Source of the DNA: Mycoplasmataceae bacterium
GTDB taxonomy: Bacteria; Bacillota_I; Bacilli_A; Mycoplasmatales; Mycoplasmoidaceae
Direction of reading: 5' to 3'
NCBI GenBank assembly: GCA_020024755.1
Contig: JAHHTH010000002.1
Location: 1-64,000 of the forward strand
DNA: 64,000 nt
How positions within the stretch are numbered: position 1 is the first letter of the stretch; each line of letters begins with the position of its first letter. The position numbers were made by a program, and so were the translations under genes. This document shows, piece after piece, positions 43,493 through 54,719 of this stretch. Below the pieces are notes generated by a model, which saw nothing but the letters and a program-made list of their open reading frames with translations, did no database searches and had not been told where the DNA came from.

Positions 43493-44529
43493 TGGGATTA
43501 TTTAACTTTAAAAAATTCAAAGAAAAAGTTCAAGAAAAGAAAAAAACTAATGAGATCAAAAAGAAAGTAGAAGAAAATAAAATCTTCAAAGAATCTGACT
43601 CAAAGGAAAAGTTTGATACTGGACTTAGAAGTTCATCAAAAGGTTTGAACTCTTTAATAGATAATATTGTGAGTCAACATACTGAAGTTGATGAAGAATT
43701 TTTTGAAGCACTAGAAGAACAACTAATTGGATTTGACGTTGGTTATAATGCCACAACTAAGATTGTTGATGCAATTAGAGAAGAAGTTAAATATCAAAAC
43801 ATTAAAGATGTAAATACTATCATGCAATTAGTTTTAGATAAACTACTTGTTTACTATATCCAAGATTCAACATTTGATACTGATATCAATTTAACAAATG
43901 ATCGTACTAATGTAGTTTTAGTAGTAGGAGTAAATGGTGTTGGTAAAACAACATCAATCGCTAAGATTGCTAATAAATTCGTTAAAGAAAAGAAAAAAGT
44001 TTTACTAGTTGCAGGTGATACTTTCAGAGCTGGTGCAGTAGAACAATTACAAAAATGAGCTGAACGTTTACACATGGACATTATTGTTCCTGACAAAGAA
44101 GGACAAGATCCAGCAGCTGTAATCTATAAAGGTCTTGAAAAAGGATATAACGAAAAATATGATTTAGTTATTTGTGATACTTCAGGAAGATTACAAAATA
44201 AAGTTAACTTAATGAATGAACTTAACAAGATCTTTAAAGTTATTAAACGTTTTGATGAAACAGCTCCACATGAAACTTTATTAGTGTTAGATGCTACCAC
44301 AGGTCAATCTGGTCTAAACCAAGCTAAAGCCTTCAATGAAGTAACAGATGTAACTGGTATTATCTTAGCTAAAATGGATAGTTCTAGTCGTGGTGGAATA
44401 GTTTTAGCTATTAAAGACTTATTTAATATCCCAGTTAAATTTATCGGACTAGGTGAAAGTTTAGATGACCTAGAACCATTTGATATTGAAAAATTCTTAG
44501 AAGGGCTAACGACACAATTAGGTAAGTAA
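43492..44529 (+). CDS. ftsY: Signal recognition particle receptor FtsY
   Basis: FtsY docks SRP-ribosome complexes at the membrane. The 345-residue protein has a basic N-terminal part (KKFKEKVQEKKKTNEIKKK), the helical N domain, and the SRP-GTPase G domain: G1 GVNGVGKTTSIAKIA, DTFRAGAVEQLQKWA, DTSGRLQNK and LAKMDSSSRGG. It overlaps smc by one base and is 1 nt from ylxM, its usual SRP-related partner. Confidence 0.96.
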
Positions 44530-44530
44530 A

Positions 44531-44839
44531 ATGAAGCAATACGATGTAGAACTTAGACTTATAGACATGTATGGCGTGCTTTTAGCACCTAAGAAGCTAG
44601 AATACATCCAAATGCATTATTTCGACGACCTAAGCCTATCAGAAATCGCTCAAAACTTCAATATTAGCCGTGCTGCAGTCCAAGATGCTATCAAATCAGG
44701 CATAAAAGAGCTCTATGAATTTGAAAATAAACTACATAATATAGATAACCAAAATAAAAGAATTAAATTTATTAAGGAAAAAATAAAAGATAATGATATT
44801 ATTAAGGAATACATTAACTTGGAATTAGGAGAGAACTAA
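44531..44839 (+). CDS. ylxM: YlxM-family helix-turn-helix protein (SRP-associated)
   Basis: This 102-residue protein has a sigma-70 region-4-like helix-turn-helix: KLEYIQMHYFDDLSLSEIAQ followed by NFNISRAAVQDAIKSG. In Firmicutes ylxM accompanies ftsY or ffh and modulates SRP GTPase interaction. Here it directly follows ftsY, and its TAA overlaps the next ATG. Confidence 0.9.
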   Translation: MKQYDVELRLIDMYGVLLAPKKLEYIQMHYFDDLSLSEIAQNFNISRAAVQDAIKSGIKELYEFENKLHNIDNQNKRIKFIKEKIKDNDIIKEYINLELGEN

Positions 44840-45519
44840 TGTTAAAGGCAGTACTGATAGACATTTTCCCTTTTATTATTAGTCTTGATGATTTGAATCA
44901 AGCCACTTGAAGAAGTGTGTTAAAGGAAGAAGAAATCCAATTCTTAACCACAAATGAACAATTCTCTCATTGATTAAATGAAGATTTGTCTTTAGCTGAA
45001 GTTTCTGAAAAATTCTTCACCGATATGGATAAAACTCAAGGAAGAGCTAATGAAATCGTTAAAACCTTTAAAGCTAATAAGCTTGAAGTAGTTAATAACT
45101 ACTTTAAGAACTTTAAGTTCAATGATCACTGAAAGAAATTCTTTGATGATGCTACTACAGCTGAATGTGTAATTGTACTAAACAATAATCTAGAACCTGC
45201 CTTTGAAAAACAAGTTCATACACTTAAATTACCAAAAGGTGTAACTACTGCTGATAAGTTTGGTTTAACCTCAATGGAAACATTTATAGATGAACTATCT
45301 GCCAAGAATATTGGCTTTAATGAATTCTTAATCGTTACAGATGATCAATCAAGGATTGATACATTAATCCAAAAAGGCTGTTTTTGTGTTACAATAAGTA
45401 ATAATGATATTCAAGACGAGAGTGTCCATCATATCAATTCAATTAAAGATTTAGATTTTGGAAATTTAGCATTTAATTTTTATGGTACTGATGGCGGAGA
45501 TGATACTGGAGGTTTGTAA
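44839..45519 (+). CDS. Degenerate HAD-like protein
   Basis: A 226-residue protein with the outline of a beta-phosphoglucomutase-type HAD protein: a start like LIDIFPFIISLDDLNQATWR, a helical cap, and a late strand FLIVTDDQSRIDTLIQKGCF resembling the motif-IV end. The key DxDGT is replaced by DIFPF, so the nucleophile/acid pair is not recognisable and catalysis is doubtful. It is translationally coupled to ylxM and to the next gene by one-base overlaps. Fold assignment is tentative. Confidence 0.5.
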
Positions 45520-46196
45520 TGGTAGAATTTAAATTAAAAAGTACTTGTAAAAGAATTAAGGATATTCCTTGAAATGAAACATTAATGGTTTCTAAAATCT
45601 TCCTAGATGAAAGTTTATTGAACCACCACAAAGAAAGAGTAAATAGAGTATTTCAAAATGCATCTGAAGAAGTTAAAGAACAACAACTTCAAAACATCTT
45701 AGTTAGAGATACATTATTCAACTTAGCAATGGATAAAATTGTGACATGTTATGAATTTAACATCGACAATGATGATCTTAAAGTATTCACTGAAATGTTA
45801 AAAAATAGTGGATTCCAATTCCCATCTAATGAAACTTCTTTAGATGAAAGATTAAAAATTATTGCAACTAAGTTAATTCAAAAAGAATTAATCTTTATTG
45901 ATATTGCAAGTCTATACAACATTGAAGTAACAGCTGAAGAAACTTTAGCAGTTCTAAACCAATTCCAACAAGAAACTGGTCAATCAATTGATGACATTAA
46001 GCAAGACAAAAACAAACTTAATGGAGCAGTAAGTTCTTTATTAGAAGAAAAGATTACAGCATTCATTATTAATAAATTTGAAAAAGATTTTTCTGAATTA
46101 CAAAGAAACATCCAATTAGACCAAGAAGCTAGAGCAAAAGCTGAAGCTGAAGAAGCTGCAAAAAACAAAGCAACAACTGACGACACTAAAAACTAA
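45519..46196 (+). CDS. Helical protein resembling the C-terminal domain of trigger factor
   Basis: The 225-residue protein is almost entirely helical. The part with EEVKEQQLQNILVRDTLFNLA, the central ERLKIIATKLIQKELIFIDIA and the EEKITAFIINKF helix resembles the chaperone arms of trigger factor/SurA-type proteins, and the tail EARAKAEAEEAAKNK is similar to trigger-factor ends. Neither the ribosome-binding GFRxGxxP motif nor the peptidyl-prolyl isomerase domain is present. It is the last gene of the smc-ftsY operon, ending at a terminator. A plain hypothetical protein remains possible. Confidence 0.45.
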
Positions 46197-46210
46197 TTAG
46201 GTTTAAAGAT

Positions 46211-46247
46211 AATATAAAAATGTAGGTCATTCCTACATTTTTATATC
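46211..46247. terminator. Bidirectional terminator after the long operon
   Basis: ATATAAAAATGTAGG / CCTACATTTTTATAT form a 15-bp stem with loop TCATT. Confidence 0.85.
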
Positions 46248-46266
46248 TATATGTTTAATCAAATCA

Positions 46267-47103
46267 TTACTTTAATACTTGTTTAATAAATTCAGCAATT
46301 GCTAATGTATTGTTTGTATCAATTACATGTGTACAAACAGATTTAATGTGTGCACTTGCATTTCCCATAGCAACACTATTTTTTAATTGACTAAGAACAC
46401 TTAAATCATTTTCTGTATCACCAAAAGCATAGATATTGTCTAGATCAATATTGTTTCAATGTTGTTTTACAATTAATTCAAGTGTATTAAATTTGCTTAC
46501 ACCTACTGGATCACATTCTACATATGCATTGGAACTTTCAGTAATATGACAAATATCACTACCTTCATATTTAGTTTGTAATTCCTTTAAGATATCTTTT
46601 CTATAAAGCTTTTCACATCTAATAGCAATTCTAATAATTGGTCCATCGATTAAGTGTTTAACTTCTTCTCAATTATCATATTGTGGATTCTTTGTTGCAT
46701 CTTTAAAGAATCCTTCTTCAGTAATATCTTCCCTAATATTCTTACCAAAATAAACTCTATATAATCGGTCATAGTTAGAAAACTGCACTTCACGTTTAAT
46801 TGCTTGAGCAGTAGAAATAATATCATTGATTAAGACTTTATCAAGCGGTTGAGATAAGAACTTTAATTCTTTAGAGAAATTATCATAGATTGCACCACCA
46901 TTCAAGACAACAAAATATTGCACTTTAGCTAATGGTTCTAAGTATGGTTTAATTTGACTAAAATTTCTACCAGTAATAATCCCAACATAATGTCCAGCAT
47001 CAATAGCATCATTAATTGCTTTAATGTTTTCTGGAAATATTTCTTTGTTGGAATTTAATAATGTTCCATCCAAGTCAAATACAAATGCTTTTTTATTATT
47101 CAT
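46267..47103 (-). CDS. Cof-type HAD-superfamily phosphatase (second copy)
   Basis: The 278-residue protein has VFDLDGTLLNS (motif I), the Thr of IITGRN (motif II), and FGDTENDLSVL (motif III/IV), with a IIB cap between residues about 85 and 195. Similar size and layout to the protein at 3219-4103, so the two are paralogues with probably different substrates among sugar or nucleotide phosphates. Monocistronic. Confidence 0.9.
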
Positions 47104-47162
47104 ACCTATTTATTATATGTGGATGAGATGAAATATTAAAGTAATTTTTAAATAATTGAATT

Positions 47163-47819
47163 TTATTTTAATTGATTAAAAAAATTCAATGTGTTTTTGT
47201 TATTTACTAGTAAGCTATATCCAATAATCAATTCAATATAAATTACATCATTTTCACATGCTCATTTTGATTGATCACTAATATTACTATTTAATAAATT
47301 CAATAAAGTTGTAATACCATAATCACTTACTAATTGATGAGCTTTTTGATACATTTCACAATAGTTAATATCTCATTCAGTATTAGTTAATGATGCAGTT
47401 ATGTTTTCAAACTCTTTTAAACAATCTTTAATATCTTGATTTTGTTCATGATTTCTATAAACATATGAAGTTAATGTGTTACATAGTTGAATATACTTTT
47501 CTGGTAATTGTAATAAATTAATTAATTGGTTGTATCATTCACCACAAACATTTTTAGTTCACATGTAATGATCTCAATTAAAACATTTACTTAATACATA
47601 AGCTTTAATAGTTTTAGCTATTTCATCCTTGTCTCCATTAGTACATGAATTTAACATTTTAATTAATGTTTCATCACTAACATATTTATCTTTTTCTAAA
47701 TTTAAATTATAACGAGATGCTACATCATCGTAGTTTAATTCTTGTTTTAATGCTTCAATAGTAGCACTAACTAATTTAGTGATATTGCCATCACTGATTT
47801 TGCTATTTGTTATTTCCAT
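47163..47819 (-). CDS. Hypothetical helical protein
   Basis: A 218-residue protein beginning MEITNSKISDGNITKLV, helix-rich, with many Asn, Cys and Tyr, no signal peptide and no membrane helix. Six UGA codons encode Trp. TAGGAG lies 7 nt ahead of the ATG. Upstream is a leader of about 90 nt with several pairing segments, which suggests RNA-level control. No family recognised. Confidence 0.65.
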
Positions 47820-47923
47820 TTTAATCTCCTAATAAAAATTAGTGATTTAGTCTCTAATTGGGACCGCAAAATAATGCTTAAAGATTAAAACACTACAGAC
47901 ACGGTCTCTACACAATTATTATA
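47820..47923 (-). promoter_or_regulatory. Promoter and structured 5' leader of the 218-residue gene
   Basis: On the minus strand a TATAAT (47918-47923) is followed by a leader that begins near 47910 with TAGAGACCG. GACCG can pair with CGGTC further down, TAGTG with CACTA, and the repeated GAGAC blocks with GTCT, so alternative folds are possible. I do not recognise a known riboswitch. The rest of the gap to 48049 is AT-rich with no other visible feature. Confidence 0.4.
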
Positions 47924-48049
47924 TTGCAATTCGAAAATTCACAACTATTTTCTTGATATAGCCATATTTAAATATAATAATTTATATTTACGTTTTAAAG
48001 TGCTAGAATATTATGTGATATTGATAAGGGTTTTTAAAAGGTGTAATAA

Positions 48050-48709
48050 ATGAAAAACATTAAAAATGCTAAAAAGCTATTAGTATGAGGAGGCATAGGT
48101 TTACTAGCTGCTACATCAGTAGTTACTACTGTTTGCTTGACTCAAAGTGACGTATTTATAATTAAGCCTAAAAAACAAATGGGGATTGTAAATGCAAGAA
48201 AATACTTGAAGAATGAAGGAATCTATTCAGTTACTGAAATGGGATTTAAGGATGCTGACGAATTTAAAAAATTCTGTGAAGATAATAATCCTGCTGCTAG
48301 TGGACTTTCGCAACAAGATCAAAATGCAAGAATTCAAAACATGCAAAAATACCTATTTGACCATAAAAATGTTTTCCTAAAACAAGAATATAGTTATTTA
48401 ATTTCACAACCAACTGATATTGTAATAGACTATAGTGATGGATCACAACCATTACAATACTCTGCAACTTTTAAGGATGATGATTTAGGAGTAGACGTAC
48501 ATAATGTTGGAATCATGTTTTTCTATGTAAACAAAACTAAAGAAAATGGTGATTTGTTTGCTAGTAACAACAAGTTACCAATAACAATTCAAATTGACCA
48601 TAATGAAGGATTAAGTACTGGTGCAATAGTTGGTATTAGTGTTGGTGCTGGTGTTGGAGTTATTGGGCTTATTATCTTAATTGTTTGATTAGTTAAGAGA
48701 AAGAGATAG
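48050..48709 (+). CDS. Surface protein with N-terminal signal and C-terminal anchor
   Basis: The 219-residue protein has an N-terminal hydrophobic segment (residues about 8-30), an exported domain of about 150 residues with no recognised family, and a Gly/Ile-rich C-terminal membrane helix followed by KRKR as a stop-transfer. The weak start context has AAAGG upstream. It ends 8 nt before the giant protease gene, so the two are likely co-expressed, and it might hold or assist that protein at the membrane (inference). Confidence 0.65.
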
Positions 48710-48717
48710 ATAGTTTT

Positions 48718-51700
48718 ATGAAAAGTAGAAGAATAAGTAAAAAATTATCAAATACTTTAATTATAGGTGCATCAGCTACATGTATCACTGCTGGTGTAGT
48801 TGTGCCTGTAACTATTTATTCTACTACTGACAAATATTACAACGATAATAGAAAACCTCACGATGTAACATATGAAACACTTTATGGAGAAGATACTAAT
48901 AGTGCTGGCGACCCTAATTTAGACATTAGCAATGAAACGGTTCCGGATGTAATCAATCCTACAATGCCAGAAGTTCTTCCTGAATATATAGACCTTGATG
49001 TTTTAAATAATATAGTTGCTCAAATTATTCCAGATAGAAAAGTAGAAACTCCTACTTCAGCAATTAATGCTTTTAAACGTCAGTCTGACAAATTTTATAA
49101 TAAGATTTTAGAATGTGAAAAACAACTATTTGTTAATGAATCATCTAATACATCATTTGTGATAAACAATCCAAATATCACATATAGTGAAATTGATGAA
49201 AATACTATAGCTGTTAAAATTGATTACGATTATTCAAAAGATGATACTTTCCAAGAAGGTGACTTTCAACCAATAAGTTTTAATATTGATGGATTTAGTG
49301 CACCAATTGATCAAGATAAAACAACTTCTATTTATACTTGATATCTTGATAGAGCTTTAAGAGATATCCTTCCTGACATTGGTTCTTTACCAAGAGATGA
49401 AGTAGATAACTTCTTAACAAACAATAAATGAAAATTAGTAAATCAAATTGCAGTATCTGAAAAAGAAATCTTTATCAATGCACCAGAAGAATTAACACCT
49501 GATTTTGTTAGAAGAAATTTAAATTTCACATATGAATTTGATAGTCAAAAGAGATTACATTTTACTTTCACTAATATTCCTGTATATAACCAAGGTATAT
49601 TAAATCCAAATGGAACATTAGAAGCAACTAGTAATTACAAAATAAGACATACTGTTTTCCATTATGAAAAGATTGAAGAATATATCAATGCTATCATACC
49701 TAATCGTCATGAATTTTCAACATTAGGAGCATGTAATTATTTGGAAAAAGCTTCACCTAATATTAAAGACTATATAGTTGAACATATTAACGAATTAGTT
49801 TTTGATGCACCGCAAGAATTTTATGACAATATATCTTCAGCTTATTTATCTGTATGACCAGTTAGATTACCAGGTACAGATATTGAAATTAAATTATCAG
49901 GTAACTTGCCTGTCTATGACTATTATGGAGAAATTGATAGAAACTATAGTCTAACTTATGTTTCAGGTGGTTTTGATAAAACTACTAAGATGGATGAAGA
50001 TGTATTAAAAGAATGTGTAAGCAATGTTCTACCTCCATACAGTTCAATTACAACAAAACAAGCATGTGAAATGCTTATGAAAGATAGAGCATTAGTTAAT
50101 GAAATGCTTAAACACCATGATTTATTTAATTTTGATAATGACTACATCTTACACGATCTTGATTGATGTTGAACTAAGGTTAAAGCAGAACCAATAAACA
50201 ATACTAGTATTAGAGTGTCTATAAATGATGTTGAAGGATGAATAGATGGTGGACAATCTATGTACCTTGACTTTAGTTGTGAAATTTCTGGATTCGCTTC
50301 AGGTACAACTAAATTAAATGAAGAATATTTAAATCAATATATTCAAAAGATGGTTGCAACACAACATTCAACTATTACTGACTATACTGCTCATGCTTTC
50401 TTAGAACTATACCAAAACAATAAAGAAGCAATTATTAGTGATATGAAGAAACATATTTCAGACTTCTTTATTGAACCACCATACTCATTACAATTAATTG
50501 ATTTCAATGAAAATAATATTGTTGTTACTGAAGATGGAAATAGCATAAAAATTGTATTCAAACATATACCTACTTTAGATGAAGAAGGAACAATCTGAGA
50601 AGATAGTGAATTATCATCAACAATCTGAGGATTTGAAGGTAAGTCAAGTTTCAATAATGATGCATTAATAAGAATATTTAAAAACTATGCAAATAAATAT
50701 ACAGATGCATCAAATTTTGATGCATATGATTATGCTAATTTAATTTTAAATAATACTGCTGAAATAACTAAGTTGATCAATGAAAATTATAAAGAAATAT
50801 TTAACAACATGCCATCAGCATTTATTAGTCAGATAGAAAAAAATAGCACTAATTATAGAATTATTGCACAAGCTAATGATCAGAATGAATTAAAATTTAA
50901 ACTTTCAAGAATTCCTTCTTACATTAATGGTAGTTATATAGAAACTGGATTTGTAGAAACTACATTATCTGGATTTGCTCCGTTAAGAGAAAGTCATGAT
51001 TTCTCAGTTAGTTCATTTGCACAAGCTATTGATGATATGGTAGCTGGTATTTCAGATTGTAGTTATGAAAAAGATGCTAAATACATGTTCACACAAGAAA
51101 AGTGATTATTGAATAGTGTTATTCAAGAAAATGCAAAAGCAATTTTCCCAAATGCAATTAATTATGATCTAATAAGAGATGCAATTAATGATGATAATGT
51201 TGAAGTAATTCCACATGATGATAAAAAATCATTTACATTTAATTTAAACAACATTCCATTCAAAGATGAAAAAGGTGATGTAACTAATAAATCATTTAGT
51301 TGTACAATCTCTGGATTTAGTGGCATAAAGACTCACGTTAATGAAACTTGAGGATATCAATTTGTTAATAATTTCAATCCTGTGTGAGATCAAGGTATTT
51401 CTAAATTTAATGCTGCATGATTATTTGATGAAATACAAAGATATGATGTAAAAAGTTGATTCGCAGATGATTGAGAATACTACCTTTATAATGAAATCTT
51501 TGATGATGCACCAGAACAAATGTGAAAAACTCCAATAGACTCAATTGGTGCTGATATAGTTTTAGCTCATAATAAACTAAAAATTAAAATCAACAATGTT
51601 CCTTGTTATGATGAAAACAACAACATCGTTATGGGTGAAGTTTCTTGTTATGTAAAAGGCTTTGGTGAAAATACTACTGTAGCTGCAGATCGTTTAGCAA

Positions 51701-54540
51701 GTATGATGGTAGATACTTTTAAATCTAATTCTGAATTTAAAGACGGAACAGCATATCATTTTGCTAGTTGATGAAGAGAACGTGATTTCTTAATTAAGGA
51801 CTCATTAGAATGACAAACACCTTATTATGTTTATGACTATCCTTACCAACTAGAATGAGCATTATCAGATAGATGTTATGGTATCGATATTTCAGCTGAT
51901 ATTGATAACAACATTCATGTTTCAATTAATGATGTACCAATGTCATACCATGGGGATTATATTGAACACGGAAGACTTTCATTCTCATTTAAGTGAGATG
52001 GAGCTTCAGCTTCAACAAGTACTTGTATTAATGAACAAGAACTTGAAAGAAGACTTAATTGAATTATTCCACAAAAACAATATTGATCAGCACCAGATGC
52101 TGCAGCATTTTACAATGAACATATGAATGAACTATTAAAAGATATTATCCATGGATATGAAGACATCTTTGTTTCTTACCCAAAGGATATTAAAGATTCA
52201 ATTAAGAAAGAAAACATTGTAATAAAAGCTTTAAATAGTACTCAAGTTGCAGTTACTTTCAAAGACATTCCAGTTTATAGTAATAAAGAATTAAGAAGAC
52301 ATAGTTCATTAACTGCAGTAATTGATGGTTACATTTCTAAAGAATCAGTACCAACTACATTTAACCAAGCTGAAGCTACTCAACTTATCAGAAATAAACT
52401 TCATGAAAAACTTGAGTTAATGTCAGTTGAACAAGCTATTGATGATTTAAATAATCAAAAGCAAATTATCTGTCAAGCATTTGGTTCAAATATTTCAAAA
52501 TATTTTGTTAATCCATCAAATGAATTAATTAACTACATGAGACCTGATAAGTTATCATTTGCAAAAGTTGATGAACACACAATTAGTGTAACTTTTAATG
52601 ATGTAGCTGTAGTTGAAAATAAAGACATTAACCGTAATGGAACTATCACAATGAATGTAACTGGATTTGGAACAGAAGCTAGACCAGTTGTAATTGATAG
52701 AAGTCTAGAAAGTTATTTATCAACTGTATTGAATTCATGTGCCCTAAAAATGAGTGATCGTAATGATATTGAAAACACATGTAGAATGGTTGAAGAAAAA
52801 ATTAATGAATGACCAGTATTTAAAAAAGCTGGTAACACATTCAAAGTATTCCTTGAACCAGTTGAAGGTAATGTTTGTTTAGAATTAATTCCTTATATAT
52901 TTGTTAAATCTGGTCCTACACCAGTTATTGGAAGTGATGCAAAATATTGATCATTTGTTTCAGAAAATACATTATCTTCAAATGTAACAATTGGTACTGT
53001 GTTTGCGCCAATTAGACCTGGTCCTATTACTCCAGTGAGAGAAGCTCCAAAATATCTATATCAAATTAGAAATGCAGACCCAAGAGCAATGGCTTATGCA
53101 CCTAAATTAGATCCACGTGAATTACACGGTGCAATGGATTTACCACGTAAAGACCAAGGGCAACAACCATTGTGTAGTGCATATGCTTCATCGAGTGCTT
53201 TAGAATATGCTATTATTCGTCAAAACATTTCACCTGATAAATTATCAATTGCTAATGTTTATGTTAACCCATTAAATATTGACTATATATCAAATGTAAG
53301 AACAAGTGAAGCGGATAAATTAAAGATGAACCCTAATGATAATTTCAGTGAAAAATTAGGAGATGCAATTTATATTCAACAATGAATACCTGCTGCAACA
53401 AATTTATTAGGTCCTTCTAAAACTGGTTACAACTATCGTCAACCACAAGCATATTTAGAAAATGCTTATGCAATGAATAAATATAAGTTCCCTGAAGATT
53501 GAAAACCAACAACTGAAGAAATTCTAGGAATGAAGTATGCTATTGCAAAATATGGTTCTATGATTTCAGGTGTTTGATTTGATCGTAATGTAACTGGATT
53601 TGAAAGATATATGTATGTTACACCAAAAGAAGCTAATGCACACAATCTAGGACATGCCTTAGCTATCGTAGGTTGAGATGATTCTATTCCTGCTAATAAA
53701 TTCAAACCAAGAGCATCTCGTAATGGTGGATGAATTGTTTTAAACTCTTGAAGTAGAATAGCTGGTGATGCTGGATTCTTATATTTATCATATGATACTG
53801 CATTTGATGAATTAGTAGCGCTAGATGTAATAGATGATAGAGAATGAGATAATGCATATTACTATGATGGAAACCGTATAAATTATGGTTCATGAGAAAA
53901 ATGAGATTATGATCAATTTGCTGTTACATATCCAGTATTAAAAGCAAACTCTACTACAAAAGAAGAATTGAAGGCTGTTAATATTAGTGCAGACCCAGGT
54001 GGTAGAGTTAGAATTATGATCTATAAAAATAATGATATTAACTTCAAGAACCATGAGACTGGAGATCCAACATCAGGAGAATTAGTAGCTGTTCAAAGTG
54101 CTAAATTATATAGAGGAACTAACACTATTAATTTAAAAGAACCAATTGAATTAGATCCAAATGGTAACTTCACAATTTTAGTAGAACCTTTAGATAGAGA
54201 TTTCAGACTTCTTTTATCATCAAGAAATGATGATACAGATACTCAATATGGAATGAAAAATGGTAAATGAAAATTCATTGACGATCGTACTTATAGAATT
54301 AAAGGTTATACTAAAGAAAGTCCAAGATCTAGAAGTGTATCAGAACCATCTTCACAATCATTTGATTTTAATAAATCAGCACAAAACAATGCTAATGCTT
54401 TCCCATTAGCTCGTGTTAATTTCAACTTTGAACAAAAGCAAGAATCTCAATCTGTAAACTATATGTCATCAGTTATTCCTCGTATAGCTACAAACAAAAT
54501 TATTCAAGTATTAGAAAACTATATAGCATCAGGAAAATAG
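48718..54540 (+). CDS. Giant surface protein: about ten repeats plus papain-family (C1) protease domain
   Basis: The 1940-residue protein starts with a basic segment and one hydrophobic helix (residues about 12-34). Residues about 80-1420 contain some ten divergent units of 130-150 residues, each with two helices (often with DAP or NAP after the second), then strands ending V-F-x-x-I-P and a final I-x-GF (ISGF, LSGF, VKGF, VTGF). Residues about 1460-1700 form a C1 cysteine protease: Gln1480, Cys1486 (QGQQPLCSAYASSSALEY), His1646 (NLGHALAIVGWDD) and Asn1676 (GGWIVLNSWS), all four papain active-site positions. A beta-rich domain (residues about 1740-1830) follows, like the lectin-like module after C1 proteases of clostridia. 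Target unknown; likely outside the cell. Confidence 0.85.
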
Positions 54541-54613
54541 TTAATATTCTATTATCTAATTTACTCAATAATCTAAATTATTCATTATTCAAATACTCTT
54601 TCAAAATCATAAA

Positions 54614-54643
54614 TTGATTTATATTTAATTAATGAGTTATAAT
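54614..54643 (+). promoter_or_regulatory. Promoter of the bai-like operon
   Basis: TTGATT (54614-54619) and a perfect TATAAT (54638-54643) with 18-bp spacing, about 77 nt upstream of the first gene. The predicted start (about 54650) is immediately before the dyad at 54653. Confidence 0.65.
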
Positions 54644-54652
54644 GAAAGTTGG

Positions 54653-54691
54653 AAGGCAATAATTAATATTATATTAATTTATCATTGCCTT
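54653..54691 (+). promoter_or_regulatory. 39-bp dyad at the transcription start of the bai-like operon
   Basis: AAGGCAAT (54653-54660) and ATTGCCTT (54684-54691) are perfect inverted repeats, with TTAATATTATATTAA between them. In the RNA it would be a hairpin at the very 5' end; in DNA it sits where a repressor operator would. TTTCTTTT follows shortly. Either control mode fits. Confidence 0.5.
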
Positions 54692-54719
54692 ACATTTCTT
54701 TTATATAAGAGGTTTGAAA

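Noticed and set aside
44839..45519. Active beta-phosphoglucomutase
   Set aside because: The DxD nucleophile motif required for activity is not present.
47820..47923. Leader before the 218-residue gene as a T-box
   Set aside because: No T-box antiterminator sequence (GGGTGGNACCGCG type) or specifier loop could be found.
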